Shown in pieces: positions 14,371 to 23,956 of a stretch of 64,000 nt of DNA. Below the pieces are notes generated by a model. That model was given only the letters and a program-made list of their open reading frames with translations. It was not told where the DNA came from and did not search any database. How positions within the stretch are numbered: position 1 is the first letter of the stretch; each line of letters opens with the position of its first letter. A program made the translations under genes and the position numbers. The stretch covers positions 3,100,001 to 3,164,000 of the forward strand of contig OZ243951.1 of the NCBI GenBank assembly GCA_965214565.1, in the 5' to 3' direction. The stretch is from VXYK01 sp965214565. GTDB lineage: Bacteria > Actinomycetota > Acidimicrobiia > Acidimicrobiales > Aldehydirespiratoraceae.

Positions 14371-17256
14371 GTGACCGCACTCGACCATTGGACGCCGCTC
14401 GTAGACCTTGAGGGCAAGCGAGCCTTCGTGGGTCGCCATATCGGTCCCACGGAAGCCGAGAAAGCCCAGATGCTCGCCGCGCTCGGCGTCAGTTCGATGG
14501 AGGAGTTGATCGATGCCACGGTGCCCGAAGACATCCGAATGTCTGAACCGTTGGATCTCCCCTCCGGTGTCGGCCAAACCGCGGCCCAGAATCTCCTTCG
14601 ATCCATCGCCCGCTCCAACCAGATCCGCACATCGCTCATCGGGATGGGCTACCACGAGACCATCACTCCCCCGGTGATCCGCCGCAACATCTTGGAGAAC
14701 CCCGGTTGGTACACCGCATACACGCCCTATCAGCCTGAGATCTCCCAGGGCCGCCTCGAAGCGCTGCTCAACTTCCAGACAATGGTGGCCGAGCTCACCG
14801 GGATGGACCTGGCCAACGCTTCGCTGCTCGACGAAGCCACGGCCGTTGCTGAAGCCATGACCATGCTGCATCGGGTCAGTCGCGCAAGGACGGGAGACTG
14901 CTTCTTGATCGACGCCGAGTGCCATCCCCAGACGATTGCAGTGGTGGAGACGAGAGCCGAACCGATCGGCCTCAAGACCGTTGTCGGCGACCCGGCGAGC
15001 GCGGACCTCAGCGACGTCTACGCAGTCGTGGTGCAGTACCCGGGAACAACCGGAGTGATCCCAGACCTCGAGGCGATCATCGAACGGGCGCACGCCAACG
15101 GCACCCTCGTGGCTGTGGCCGCTGATCCGCTGGCCCTGGTCGTGCTGGCGCCGCCCGGAGACTTCGGTGCCGATGTGGTTGTCGGAAGCACCCAGCGCTT
15201 CGGGATACAGATGGGCTTCGGCGGCCCGCACGCCGCATACTTCGCGGTGCGTGAGCAGCACCAGCGCTCCTTGCCCGGCCGACTCGTTGGAGTCTCCCGC
15301 GACACCGGGGACCGGCGGGCTCTGCGCCTGGCCTTGCAGACTCGCGAACAGCACATTCGCAGGGAGAAAGCCACATCCAACATCTGCACCTCACAGGTGC
15401 TGCTGGCGGTGATGGCCTCGATGTTCGCCATTCATCACGGCCCGACCGGTCTGCGTCGGATCGCCATGCGGGTCAACCGCTTCGCAGCCGTGCTGGCGGA
15501 CGGACTGCGACGCGGCGGGTTGGATGTGATGCATGAGGAGTTCTTCGACACGGTCTGCGTGCGTGTGCCCGGCCGTGCCGACAAGGTCCTGACGATCGCG
15601 CTGTCACAGGGGGTGAACCTGCGTCGGGTCGACGCCGACACCGTCTCGATCACGCTCCACGAGACCACAACACGGAAGGTTGTCGAGATCGTCTGGTCGG
15701 CGTTCGGGATCGATGGCGACGTCGGCTACCTCGATGTCCATGTCCGAGACCCGCGACCGGTCAAATACCGGCGTGACACCCCCGCGCTGCAACACCCGAT
15801 CTTCACCGCGTACCACAGCGAGACCGACCTCGTGCGCTACATGCGCCGACTCGTCAACCGCGACATCGCTCTGGACCGATCGATGATTCCGCTGGGCAGC
15901 TGCACCATGAAACTCAATGCGGCCACCGAGATGGAACCGGTGAGTTGGCCTGAACTGGCGCGCATCCATCCATTCGCACCAGTGGGCCAGACGGTCGGTT
16001 ATCAGCGGATGATCGACGAACTGGAACGTTGGCTGACCGAGATCACCGGATACGCGGCGGTCTCGCTTCAACCGAACTCCGGGGCCCAGGGAGAGCTGGC
16101 GGGACTCTTGGCGATCCGCTCCTACCACCGGAGCCGCGGCGAGGCCCAGCGCGATGTGTGCCTGATCCCGTCGTCAGCGCACGGTACCAACGCGGCCAGC
16201 GCGGTGATGGCGGGAATGCGCGTCCTGGTGGTCAACTGCGACGACGAGGGCAACGTGGAGATCGCTCATCTCGACAAGCTCATCAGCGAGCATCGCAATG
16301 AGCTCGCCGCCTTGATGATCACCTACCCCTCCACCCACGGAGTCTTCGAAGTCGAGGTGCGCCGGATCTGCGAGATGATACACGACGCGGGCGGGCAGGT
16401 GTACCTCGACGGCGCCAACCTCAACGCCATGGTGGGTCTGGCCCAGCCCGGCAAGTTCGGTGCCGACGTGTCGCACCTCAATCTGCACAAGACCTTCTGC
16501 ATTCCACATGGTGGCGGCGGTCCCGGAATCGGGCCGATCGGCGTCGGAGAGCACCTGGTTCCGTTCCTTCCGAACCATCCGTCGACGCCCGTTGCAGGCC
16601 CGCCCACGAGCCCTGGGCCGGTGGCGGCCGCACCGTGGGGGTCGGCCGGAATCTTGGCGATTCCCTGGATGTACATACGCATGATGGGAGCGAAAGGTCT
16701 GCGTCAGGCCACCGAGACCGCCATCCTCAACGCCAACTACATCGCCAAACGCCTCGAGGACTACTATCCGGTGCTCTACCGCGGCGCCAACGGCTGGGTG
16801 GCACACGAGTGCATACTCGACACCAGGATCATCTGCGCCGAAGCTGGGCTGCGCGTCGACGACATCGCCAAACGCCTCATCGACTTCGGGTTCCACGCCC
16901 CGACCATGTCCTTCCCGGTGCCCGAGACGTTGATGGTCGAACCCACGGAATCGGAGAGCCTCGAGGAACTAGATCGATTCTGTGACGCCATGATCGCCAT
17001 CCACGCCGAAGCTAATCGCATCGTTTCCGGTGACTGGCCCGCAGACGACAACCCGCTCGTCAATGCGCCGCACACCGCCAATGATGTGACCGCTGACTCC
17101 TGGCCCCATACCTATTCGCGCAAGGAGGCCGCCTTCCCCGAGGGCTGGGGGCGCGCCGACAAGTACTGGCCCCCGGTGAGCCGAATCGACGGTGTCTACG
17201 GCGACCGCAACCTGATGTGCTCATGCCCTCCTATCGATCTGCTCAGCGAGCAGTGA
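14371..17256 (+). CDS. gcvP: Glycine dehydrogenase (decarboxylating), P-protein
   Basis: A 961-residue full-length P-protein (fused alpha and beta halves) of the glycine cleavage system. It decarboxylates glycine with PLP and passes aminomethyl to lipoyl-GcvH. The N-terminus has FVGRHIGPTEAEKAQML, the first half GYHETITPPVIRRNILENP, and the second half SMIPLGSCTMKLNAATEM and NLHKTFCIPHGGGGPG with PLP Lys707. The GTG start at 14371 has GGAGG seven bases upstream. gcvT and gcvH are 30 kb away in another operon; the leader here is too short (57 bases) for a glycine riboswitch. Confidence 0.96.
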   Translation: MTALDHWTPLVDLEGKRAFVGRHIGPTEAEKAQMLAALGVSSMEELIDATVPEDIRMSEPLDLPSGVGQTAAQNLLRSIARSNQIRTSLIGMGYHETITPPVIRRNILENPGWYTAYTPYQPEISQGRLEALLNFQTMVAELTGMDLANASLLDEATAVAEAMTMLHRVSRARTGDCFLIDAECHPQTIAVVETRAEPIGLKTVVGDPASADLSDVYAVVVQYPGTTGVIPDLEAIIERAHANGTLVAVAADPLALVVLAPPGDFGADVVVGSTQRFGIQMGFGGPHAAYFAVREQHQRSLPGRLVGVSRDTGDRRALRLALQTREQHIRREKATSNICTSQVLLAVMASMFAIHHGPTGLRRIAMRVNRFAAVLADGLRRGGLDVMHEEFFDTVCVRVPGRADKVLTIALSQGVNLRRVDADTVSITLHETTTRKVVEIVWSAFGIDGDVGYLDVHVRDPRPVKYRRDTPALQHPIFTAYHSETDLVRYMRRLVNRDIALDRSMIPLGSCTMKLNAATEMEPVSWPELARIHPFAPVGQTVGYQRMIDELERWLTEITGYAAVSLQPNSGAQGELAGLLAIRSYHRSRGEAQRDVCLIPSSAHGTNAASAVMAGMRVLVVNCDDEGNVEIAHLDKLISEHRNELAALMITYPSTHGVFEVEVRRICEMIHDAGGQVYLDGANLNAMVGLAQPGKFGADVSHLNLHKTFCIPHGGGGPGIGPIGVGEHLVPFLPNHPSTPVAGPPTSPGPVAAAPWGSAGILAIPWMYIRMMGAKGLRQATETAILNANYIAKRLEDYYPVLYRGANGWVAHECILDTRIICAEAGLRVDDIAKRLIDFGFHAPTMSFPVPETLMVEPTESESLEELDRFCDAMIAIHAEANRIVSGDWPADDNPLVNAPHTANDVTADSWPHTYSRKEAAFPEGWGRADKYWPPVSRIDGVYGDRNLMCSCPPIDLLSEQ

Positions 17257-17323
17257 ACCAGTAGCGGCAATCAAGGCCGTAGCGAGTTAGATTCTCATGG
17301 CGGTGCCGGATTAGGTTCGGTGG

Positions 17324-18133
17324 ATGGCAAATCCAAAGCACGATCTCCTTGTTGAGCGGCAGGGCCACGCGATGGTCCTCACCATGAACCGTCCGGAGCG
17401 TTTCAATGCGATCACTGGGGCGATGTTGATCCGCATGTACGACGCCTACCAGGAAGCCTCCGCTGACCCCGACGTTCGCTGCATCGTCATCACCGGCGCC
17501 GGTGGCAACTTCTGTTCGGGGGCCGACCTCAGAGCCATGGCCGGCGACAGCCGCGAGGGTGATCCGATGGACACCCGGACGCGTATGGCCGAGGACCCCG
17601 ACATCGTCTACAAAGCGCTTTTCCGCCACTACCGACCTACCAAACCGATCATCGCTGCGGTGGAGGGTGTGGCGATAGCGGGAGGGACCGAACTGCTCCA
17701 GGCGATGGAGATCCGCGTCGCTGGGGAGAGCGCTCGTTTCGGTGTCAGCGAGGCACGCTGGTCGCTGTATCCGATGGGAGGCTCGGCAGTGAGGCTCCCC
17801 CGCCAGATCCCCTACACGCACGCCGCTGAGATCCTTCTCACCGCCAAACACATCAGCGCTGCTGAAGCCAAGGAAATCGGCCTCATCGGCCATGTGGTCC
17901 CCGACGGTGCAGCGCTCGAAAAGGCAATGGAAATCGCCGAAGTCGTCTCGGCCAACGGGCCGCTAGCCACCGCGGCCATAACTCGCACTCTGCACGAATG
18001 TGACGGGATGGAACTCGACGAGGCTCTGCGCCACGAATGGGACTACGGTCAGGCTGTCTTTGCCTCCAACGATGCCAAGGAGGGCCCAAAGGCTTTCGCC
18101 GAGAAACGCAAACCCAACTTCACCGGAACCTGA
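17324..18133 (+). CDS. Enoyl-CoA hydratase/isomerase family protein
   Basis: A 269-residue crotonase-fold enzyme with VLTMNRPERFNAITG at the start, VITGAGGNFCSGADLRAMAG as first oxyanion-hole segment and PIIAAVEGVAIAGGTELLQAMEIRVA as second. RFGVSEARWSLYPMGGSAVRL follows, with the usual first catalytic Glu region (GTELLQ). It acts on a CoA ester in the cytoplasm; the substrate is unknown. A 67-base gap separates it from gcvP and a 75-base gap, carrying a strong operator, from the LLM oxidoreductase downstream. Confidence 0.88.
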   Translation: MANPKHDLLVERQGHAMVLTMNRPERFNAITGAMLIRMYDAYQEASADPDVRCIVITGAGGNFCSGADLRAMAGDSREGDPMDTRTRMAEDPDIVYKALFRHYRPTKPIIAAVEGVAIAGGTELLQAMEIRVAGESARFGVSEARWSLYPMGGSAVRLPRQIPYTHAAEILLTAKHISAAEAKEIGLIGHVVPDGAALEKAMEIAEVVSANGPLATAAITRTLHECDGMELDEALRHEWDYGQAVFASNDAKEGPKAFAEKRKPNFTGT

Positions 18134-18169
18134 CCTTGCACGCCCTTTGACCACCCCGTAGATTCAATT

Positions 18170-18185
18170 CTAGAACTTGTTCTAG
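18170..18185 (+). promoter_or_regulatory. Perfect 16-bp inverted repeat, TetR/KstR-like operator
   Basis: CTAGAAC-TT-GTTCTAG is a perfect palindrome with a two-base centre, 23 bases before the ATG of the LLM oxidoreductase. It fits the published-style KstR consensus TnnAACnnGTTnnA of actinobacterial sterol-catabolism regulators. No TetR gene is in the window. It probably overlaps the promoter of the LLM gene and represses it. Confidence 0.65.
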
Positions 18186-18208
18186 TTATCCACGTCAGGA
18201 GAAAAACA

Positions 18209-19414
18209 ATGGAGTTCGGCCTCTTCTTCAACGGGTACCTGCCCGGTCCGGCGGCTCACGACACCGAGTCAGAGCACCTGATGCTCATGCGCGAAGCGGA
18301 ATACGCGATCCTCGCCGACAAATACAACTGGAAGTACGCCTGGTGCGGTGAACACCACTGCCTCACCGAGTACAGCCACATGTCCGCCCCATATCCCTTC
18401 ATGGGGTACGTGGCCGCGAAGACCGACCGGATCCACCTCGGCTCAGCCATAACCTCGTTCCCCACAACCAAGGAGCATCCGGTCCGGTTCGCCGAACGGG
18501 CCGCGATGATGGACCACCTGACCGAGGGCCGCTTCGAGTTCGGCACCGGCCGCGGCGCCGGCAGCCACGAGGTCGCCACCTTCAACGGCACCGAGCTCTC
18601 CGAGACCAAGGCCATGTGGGACGAAGTGGCCCATGAAATCCCGCGCATGTGGGAACAGAAGGACTACAGCCATCAGGGCGAGCACTTCTCAGTGCCGAAA
18701 CCCCACAACATCCTGCCCAAACCCTACGGCAAGGGGCATCCACCGATATGGGTCGCCTGCGGCAACCCGGCGACCTTCGCCAAGGCCGGCGCGCACGGCA
18801 TCGGTGCCATCGCCTTCAACTTCGAGCCGATTCACAATCTCAAGGGGCGCCTCGAGTCCTACAAGGAGGCATCGCAGAACGTGACCGACCAGATCGGCCA
18901 GTTCCAGAACAACAACGTGATGATGACCAACGCAGTCATCTGTTTAGAGGACCGCGAGGAGGCCAGAGCCATGGCCAAGCGCAACCTCCGCGGCTACCGC
19001 GTCACCATGGTCAACATGTACCACGACTCGATGCCCAAGAGTCCCGATGCGGTCGTCTGGCCCAATGCCGTGCAGAGGTACGCGATGGACGACGAAACGC
19101 TCGACATGGCCATCAAGGGCGGTTACATGCTCTGTGGCAACCCCGAGGAGGTCTGCGAGCAGGTCGTGGCGTATCAGGATGTGGGATGCGACCAGGTCTG
19201 TTTCGGCACCCCCGACGAGGGCTACACCCATGAGCAGACCCTCGAGATGATCGAGCTGTTCGGCAAGTACGTGATCCCCGAGTTCGACAAGGACCCGGTC
19301 CACTCGACCACCCGCTACCGGGACAATGCCAAGCCCCAGTTCCCAGTCTTCAACGGCGACGTCGACCCGGTCGTCGATGCAGCCGTGCCCCCGGCGTTCA
19401 CGATCTCTGTCTGA
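18209..19414 (+). CDS. LLM-class flavin-dependent oxidoreductase
   Basis: A 401-residue bacterial luciferase-like monooxygenase using FMN or F420. Visible family features are MEFGLFFNGYLPG, the EHH motif (WCGEHHCLTEYSH), LGSAITSFPTTKEHPVRFAERAAMMD and the flavin-binding GRFEFGTGRGAGSHE. PIWVACGNPATFAKAG lies mid-protein. The C-terminal 50 residues (YRDNAKPQFPVFNGDVDPV) are longer than in minimal members. The gene stands behind a KstR-like palindrome, suggesting a role in sterol or related lipid catabolism, which is inference. Substrate unknown. Confidence 0.88.
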   Translation: MEFGLFFNGYLPGPAAHDTESEHLMLMREAEYAILADKYNWKYAWCGEHHCLTEYSHMSAPYPFMGYVAAKTDRIHLGSAITSFPTTKEHPVRFAERAAMMDHLTEGRFEFGTGRGAGSHEVATFNGTELSETKAMWDEVAHEIPRMWEQKDYSHQGEHFSVPKPHNILPKPYGKGHPPIWVACGNPATFAKAGAHGIGAIAFNFEPIHNLKGRLESYKEASQNVTDQIGQFQNNNVMMTNAVICLEDREEARAMAKRNLRGYRVTMVNMYHDSMPKSPDAVVWPNAVQRYAMDDETLDMAIKGGYMLCGNPEEVCEQVVAYQDVGCDQVCFGTPDEGYTHEQTLEMIELFGKYVIPEFDKDPVHSTTRYRDNAKPQFPVFNGDVDPVVDAAVPPAFTISV

Positions 19415-19503
19415 TCCTTAATCTGGTGCCGCCTGCCACGGTCCGGCACGCGCAGCGAAGAATTGCCTGCGGAGATCTTTGCTTTGGCTGCTAGAACAAC
19501 CCG

Positions 19504-20283
19504 ATGACACACCATAGAGCAACGTTGAAGGTCGGAATCCAGATTCAGCCGCAGGGCGTGAGCGTCGAGCAGATGCGCGCCGCCTGGAGGGCCGCAGACG
19601 AGATGGGAGTGGACTCCATCTGGATCTGGGACCACTTCTATCCCCTGTTCGGCGATATGGACGCCACCCACTTCGAAGCGTGGACGCTGCTGTCGACGAT
19701 GGCTGCGGACACCTCTCGAGCACAGTTGGGCACGCTCGTGACAGGCAACAGCTACCGCAACCCCGAGTTGCTGGCCGACATGGCACGCACCCTGGACCAT
19801 GTCAGCGGCGGCCGAATGTACCTGGCGGTTGGCGCCGGTTGGTTCGAACGCGACTACACCGAGTACGGCTACGAATTCGGTACCGTCGGAAGTCGCCTGC
19901 GCCAGCTTGAAGTCGACCTGCCCCGAATGAAGGACCGCCTCGCCAAACTCAATCCCCCACCGGTGGGCGCGATGCCGATCATGATCGGGGGCAGCGGCGA
20001 GAAGGTGACCCTGCGACTTGTAGCCGAGTACGCCGACTCATGGAACACCTTCGGTCCGCCGGAGAACTTCGCGCGGCTCTCAAGCATCCTCGATGACTGG
20101 TGCGCCAAGGTCGGTCGAGACCCCAGCGAGATCGAGCGGACGGTCGCCATCCAAGCCGACGACGTAAACGACATCAAGCGTTACTCCGATGTCGGCGCCG
20201 ACCATGTCATCTTGATGAGCGGAGGTCCCTTCGACCTCTCGCCGCTGCAGACGCTCATCGACCAGCGCGACGCCCCGAGTTGA
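19504..20283 (+). CDS. LLM-class, probably F420-dependent oxidoreductase
   Basis: A 259-residue luciferase-like oxidoreductase with VGIQIQPQGVSVEQMRAAWR, SIWIWDHFYPLFGD, LGTLVTGNSYRNPELLADMA and the flavin segment GRMYLAVGAGWFERDYTEYG. PPVGAMPIMIGGSGEKVTLR is typical of the F420-dependent subgroup (TIGR03560-like). It ends seven bases before the convergent sulfotransferase gene. Substrate unknown. Confidence 0.87.
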   Translation: MTHHRATLKVGIQIQPQGVSVEQMRAAWRAADEMGVDSIWIWDHFYPLFGDMDATHFEAWTLLSTMAADTSRAQLGTLVTGNSYRNPELLADMARTLDHVSGGRMYLAVGAGWFERDYTEYGYEFGTVGSRLRQLEVDLPRMKDRLAKLNPPPVGAMPIMIGGSGEKVTLRLVAEYADSWNTFGPPENFARLSSILDDWCAKVGRDPSEIERTVAIQADDVNDIKRYSDVGADHVILMSGGPFDLSPLQTLIDQRDAPS

Positions 20284-20290
20284 TTCGGGC

Positions 20291-21586
20291 TCAGCGCTCG
20301 GTCTGCACGCCGAAGCGGTCAACGTAGAACTGCAGATCGGTCGCCAGTCCTTTGAGATCGACGCCGAAGTCCTCCTCAACGTGATAGCTGACGCTGCCGT
20401 GGACACCACGGGGGTGCAGTGCCATATAGTCGTTCATGGCCGCCTCGGTCTGCGTTGACCACGGATGGTCAGCGAGTTCGTAGATCGCCTGGACAGTCGC
20501 TATGTCATCGGCCATGAACTCATGGAACTTCACGTCGATCGACTGCGCACTCGGCACAAGTTCCCGCTCGTCCGCCATAGCCCGGAACATCCGCTGCATA
20601 CGGTCGATCCAGTAGAGGCCGACATCCCGGATCTTCTCGGGGTTGCGGCTCATCCGCGCCGTGTAGGACAGCATCGTCGACATCGACTTGGCTACCGCGA
20701 CCGGATCGCGGTGGGTGCAGATCACCGTCGCGTCGCCGAACACCGACATCAGCGGTCCTAGCTGTTCGACGTGCTGGGGAGATTTGAGCAGCCAACGATC
20801 AGCGCCTGAGGGCCGCACGAACATCAGGACCTTGAGCATCGTTTTGAGGTACTCGTAGTAGGGGGTCTGGTCGCTCGCCAGATACCAGTCGCGGTGTGAC
20901 GGCATGACCGCCATCGTCTCCGGTGCCATCCCCCCGTAGGGGATGGCGAGCAGGGCGATCTCCTCATGGACGTGCTCGGGAGTCATGTCATGCATGCGTT
21001 TGAAGTAGGGCAGCGCCCCGTTGAGGCCCGCGAGGCCCTCGGCGCATCGCCCGAAACGGGGATCGTCCTCGTCACGGGGGCCATGGTCGATGCCCTGCTC
21101 TGCCAATGGAGGCACCGGCTCCAGGCTCTCCCAGTAGGGCATTGTACGGAAGCTCAGGTCCGACGACATCAGGTTGTGCAGATGTGTGGTCCCGGTGCGG
21201 CCCTGGCCGGCGATCACCACCGGACGCTTGATCTCGATGTCGTGGATCTCCGGATGCCGCTTCAACAGGTCGGTCACCAGCAACTTCTGTTTGGCGTAGC
21301 CGACCAGCGTCGAATGGTTGCTCAACTGCCCGAGGGTCGAGAGGTCGCCCTCGGTGGGCATGCCCCTCATCAGGCTCTCGAGCGGGGCGACATGGAGGTC
21401 ATCACCGAAATCGTCGAGTCCGGTCTCCGCCGCGGCCTGGTTCATGACGGCTTCAGAGGACCATTCCAGCATTTCGGCTATCGGCGCCACCATCTCGAAG
21501 GCAGCTTTGATCTCATCGGGATACTGTGGGGCAACGAGGTCCGTGATGCGGACTGGCGGTGGCCTGGTGGATCTTGTCTCGTTCAT
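20291..21586 (-). CDS. Sulfotransferase family protein
   Basis: A 431-residue PAPS-dependent sulfotransferase-like protein. The 5'-phosphosulfate loop is VVIAGQGRTGTTHLHNLMSSD and the 3'-phosphate binding part is DATVICTHRDPVAVAKSMSTML. A long helical N-terminus (AAFEMVAPIAEMLEWSSEAV) and KSPQHVEQLGPL are shared by the actinobacterial members. The ATG at 21586 is chosen because the reading frame upstream to 21715 looks non-coding. The acceptor is unknown; in this neighbourhood a hydroxylated lipid or sterol is possible. Confidence 0.85.
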   Translation of the reverse strand: MNETRSTRPPPVRITDLVAPQYPDEIKAAFEMVAPIAEMLEWSSEAVMNQAAAETGLDDFGDDLHVAPLESLMRGMPTEGDLSTLGQLSNHSTLVGYAKQKLLVTDLLKRHPEIHDIEIKRPVVIAGQGRTGTTHLHNLMSSDLSFRTMPYWESLEPVPPLAEQGIDHGPRDEDDPRFGRCAEGLAGLNGALPYFKRMHDMTPEHVHEEIALLAIPYGGMAPETMAVMPSHRDWYLASDQTPYYEYLKTMLKVLMFVRPSGADRWLLKSPQHVEQLGPLMSVFGDATVICTHRDPVAVAKSMSTMLSYTARMSRNPEKIRDVGLYWIDRMQRMFRAMADERELVPSAQSIDVKFHEFMADDIATVQAIYELADHPWSTQTEAAMNDYMALHPRGVHGSVSYHVEEDFGVDLKGLATDLQFYVDRFGVQTER

Positions 21587-21653
21587 CGGATCAGCGTTGC
21601 ACCCGCGTCTCAACAATGCGAAATGAGTGCTTGGGAGCGATAGGGCGCGGCGG

Positions 21654-22109
21654 TCAGTTCTCAGGCAAATCGAACTCGCCGATGAGCACTGACGTGTTGC
21701 CCAACGGAGTGCCACGGCCGTTCATGAAGTGTTCGTAGTAACGCGTGAAATGGCCCTGGAGGTTCTGGTCGATCTCGGACTGCGAGTAGTCGAGCGTGTA
21801 GTACGTCGAGACGCCCAGTTCCTCACCAGCGGACTTCGAAGCGTCGGCGTCGGCCACTGCCCAGACCACGCCGATGATCCCCTCTCCGCGCTCGTCGAGG
21901 ATCTTCTCTACGTAGCTGCCCATGCCATCAATGGGCGCAATGAGTTCGATCCCGCCGTCCCAGGAAAAGAGCATCTTGACTCCGAAAGCGGCTGCTTCTT
22001 CGTCGTTGCCGGGATGGAACTCACAACCCAGCAAACTCTCATAGAACTCCCGACCAGCCTCGATGTCCCGTACAGCCATTACGACCCGGTTGACCCCCCG
22101 TTGTCTCAT
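21654..22109 (-). CDS. VOC (glyoxalase/dioxygenase) family protein
   Basis: A 151-residue vicinal-oxygen-chelate fold protein with NRVVMAVRDIEAGREFYESLLGC as first beta-alpha unit and HFTRYYEHFMNGRGTPL near the end. Metal ligands are not the canonical set by eye. The ATG at 22109 overlaps the SnoaL-like gene's stop (ATGA), so the two are coupled. It is the last gene of the leftward catabolic run; activity could be lyase, isomerase or dioxygenase. Confidence 0.8.
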   Translation of the reverse strand: MRQRGVNRVVMAVRDIEAGREFYESLLGCEFHPGNDEEAAAFGVKMLFSWDGGIELIAPIDGMGSYVEKILDERGEGIIGVVWAVADADASKSAGEELGVSTYYTLDYSQSEIDQNLQGHFTRYYEHFMNGRGTPLGNTSVLIGEFDLPEN

Positions 22110-22576
22110 GATGGCACTCCCTCTCTGGGGAACAATTGCTTGGAATCGGACTCGACTCGTATGCGGCGCAGACACATCGAGGCGATGCGCCAATCGCCAT
22201 CATCGCCGCGACGGTAGGTCTCCTCATACCATCCGCATCCCCACATGTGACCGAGGCCGTACTGCGGCGGCCACCACAGGTGGTCCTCCATCGACCACAC
22301 TCCAGAGGCTTCATCGCCATCGACGGAAATCTCACTCATGTGGCCGTGATGCACCGTCGTCACCTCCCCGATCATCGACGTCAGCATGTCGACGAAGGCA
22401 TCGTTGCCTTTGACCGGTGTGTCGTCGCCCGTGTCATCGGGGGTGCGGATCTCTACATCGGCGGTGAAGACCCGCTTCATCTCATTCCAGCGTTTCTGGT
22501 CCATGAGCCTGAAATAGCGGGCCTTGAGTTGTCGGATCGCCTCGATGTCCACCAGTTGTTCCGCGTTGAGAGCCAT
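22106..22576 (-). CDS. SnoaL-like / NTF2-fold protein
   Basis: A 156-residue cone-fold protein opening with EAIRQLKARYFRLMDQKRWNEMKRVF and DVEIRTPDD, the hallmark of the SnoaL_4 group. HHGHMSEISVDGDEASGVWSMED and GWYEETYRRGDDGDWRIASM follow. Members are isomerases, dehydratases or ring-hydroxylase beta-like subunits. Here it follows an MmgE/PrpD gene by nine bases and precedes the VOC gene, so it belongs to the same catabolic operon. Confidence 0.82.
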   Translation of the reverse strand: MALNAEQLVDIEAIRQLKARYFRLMDQKRWNEMKRVFTADVEIRTPDDTGDDTPVKGNDAFVDMLTSMIGEVTTVHHGHMSEISVDGDEASGVWSMEDHLWWPPQYGLGHMWGCGWYEETYRRGDDGDWRIASMCLRRIRVESDSKQLFPREGVPS

Positions 22577-22585
22577 CCCCCGAAC

Positions 22586-23956
22586 CTAACCGGCTGATGT
22601 CAGCAACTCACAAATCCCACGGACCGGGCCCGACGCATCGGCAAGGTGGCTGCGGAGCCTCGAAGCCCCTTCAGACGGTGCCGAGTCCGACACCAGCGAA
22701 GCGAACTTTGCGTCGATCTGTTGCGGGCTCAGCGGGTCGTACATCGATCCCCTCTGACCGTGGACCGTCCTTTCGAGGACCTCGCCACTGCGAAGGAAGA
22801 TCCGCACCCTGCCACCCATCTTGTTGGCGTACGTCTCGTCGAACTGCTCAGCCGCGCGCAGCGACACCACCCTGGCTTGAAGATCTGCGATTGCAGGGCT
22901 CGCGATCCGCTCAGGCCCATAGGTTGCCGGGTCGCTGGGATCGGCGAGGATCGCCGCAGCGATGTTGAACTGCGCCGAATACTGAGCGGCCATGACCGAT
23001 GTCGTTCCGTCCATGCTGTTCTGGGTCGCCGCCTTGGTCGGGCCTTCAGCCTCGATCCGATCGATCTGGTCTGCGGTCAGTCGATGCTCGGCCCGCAACT
23101 CGGCGGTGGCCTGAATCAGCGGATGAATGTCGCTGCAGGCTGCGTAAGGCTTGACGGTGATCTCGTCGATCATCCACCTGCTGCCGAGTGCGTCGGTCAG
23201 CAGTTCGGGTTCAGGGGCGGTGCCGAAGACATTGCAGAACCCGTACCTGCCGGCCAACCCGTCAGCGGCGCCCTCAAAGCCGTGGGACACGAGGGATGCT
23301 GCCAAGAGGCCTGCCTCAGCGGCACGTCCGGCGTGCATCCGCTTGGCCATCCCTCCCGAGGCGGCGAACTCCATGGTCCCCGAGGCCAAGGACACCGCCA
23401 CACCGAAAGCATGGTTCAACCTCGCTCCGTCGAAACCAAGCAGTCGGCCGGCCGCCGCGGCCGATCCGAATACCCCCGACATCGAAGTTGGATGGAACCC
23501 CGACAGCATGTGGTCGGCCGGTCCCACTGCTATCCCCGCTCGACCCATGGCCTCATAACCGATGACTATCGCTTCGGCGAGGTCCAGATTCGTCGCCCCC
23601 AACTCCTCGGCGAGCGCCAGTGCCGCCGGGACCACGACTGCGCCGGGATGGCTGATCGCCTCCTCGTGCACGTCATCGAGTTCGAAAGCGTGGGCAGACG
23701 CTCCGTTGGCGAACGCCGCCATCGCCGGGGTGGTCATGGCTGGGTGTCCGATCACCGTGGACGAGCCCTCCCCTCCCGTCGCCAGCACATGAGCGATCGC
23801 CGCTTGCGACCAGGGTTGGGAGGCGCCGAAGGCCATACATCCCAAGGTGTCGATGAAGACGTTGACCGATTGGCCCAACAGCCGCTCGTCAACCCGGCCC
23901 CGCAGTCCGGCGAGAAAGTCAGCGAGGTCGCGGGTCATCGACACGGACCGGGGCAC
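22586..23956 (-). CDS. MmgE/PrpD family protein
   Basis: A 456-residue member of the 2-methylcitrate dehydratase/cis-aconitate decarboxylase/iminodisuccinate epimerase family. Typical features are FIDTLGCMAFGASQPWSQAA, FANGASAHAFELDDVHEEAISHPGA (HPG with active-site His) and KPYAACSDIHPLIQATAELR. The start at 23956 overlaps the Rieske gene's stop, so they are co-translated. PrpD itself is unlikely because no methylcitrate genes are nearby; a dehydratase or epimerase for a carboxylic acid formed in this pathway is inferred. Confidence 0.85.
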   Translation of the reverse strand: MPRSVSMTRDLADFLAGLRGRVDERLLGQSVNVFIDTLGCMAFGASQPWSQAAIAHVLATGGEGSSTVIGHPAMTTPAMAAFANGASAHAFELDDVHEEAISHPGAVVVPAALALAEELGATNLDLAEAIVIGYEAMGRAGIAVGPADHMLSGFHPTSMSGVFGSAAAAGRLLGFDGARLNHAFGVAVSLASGTMEFAASGGMAKRMHAGRAAEAGLLAASLVSHGFEGAADGLAGRYGFCNVFGTAPEPELLTDALGSRWMIDEITVKPYAACSDIHPLIQATAELRAEHRLTADQIDRIEAEGPTKAATQNSMDGTTSVMAAQYSAQFNIAAAILADPSDPATYGPERIASPAIADLQARVVSLRAAEQFDETYANKMGGRVRIFLRSGEVLERTVHGQRGSMYDPLSPQQIDAKFASLVSDSAPSEGASRLRSHLADASGPVRGICELLTSAG

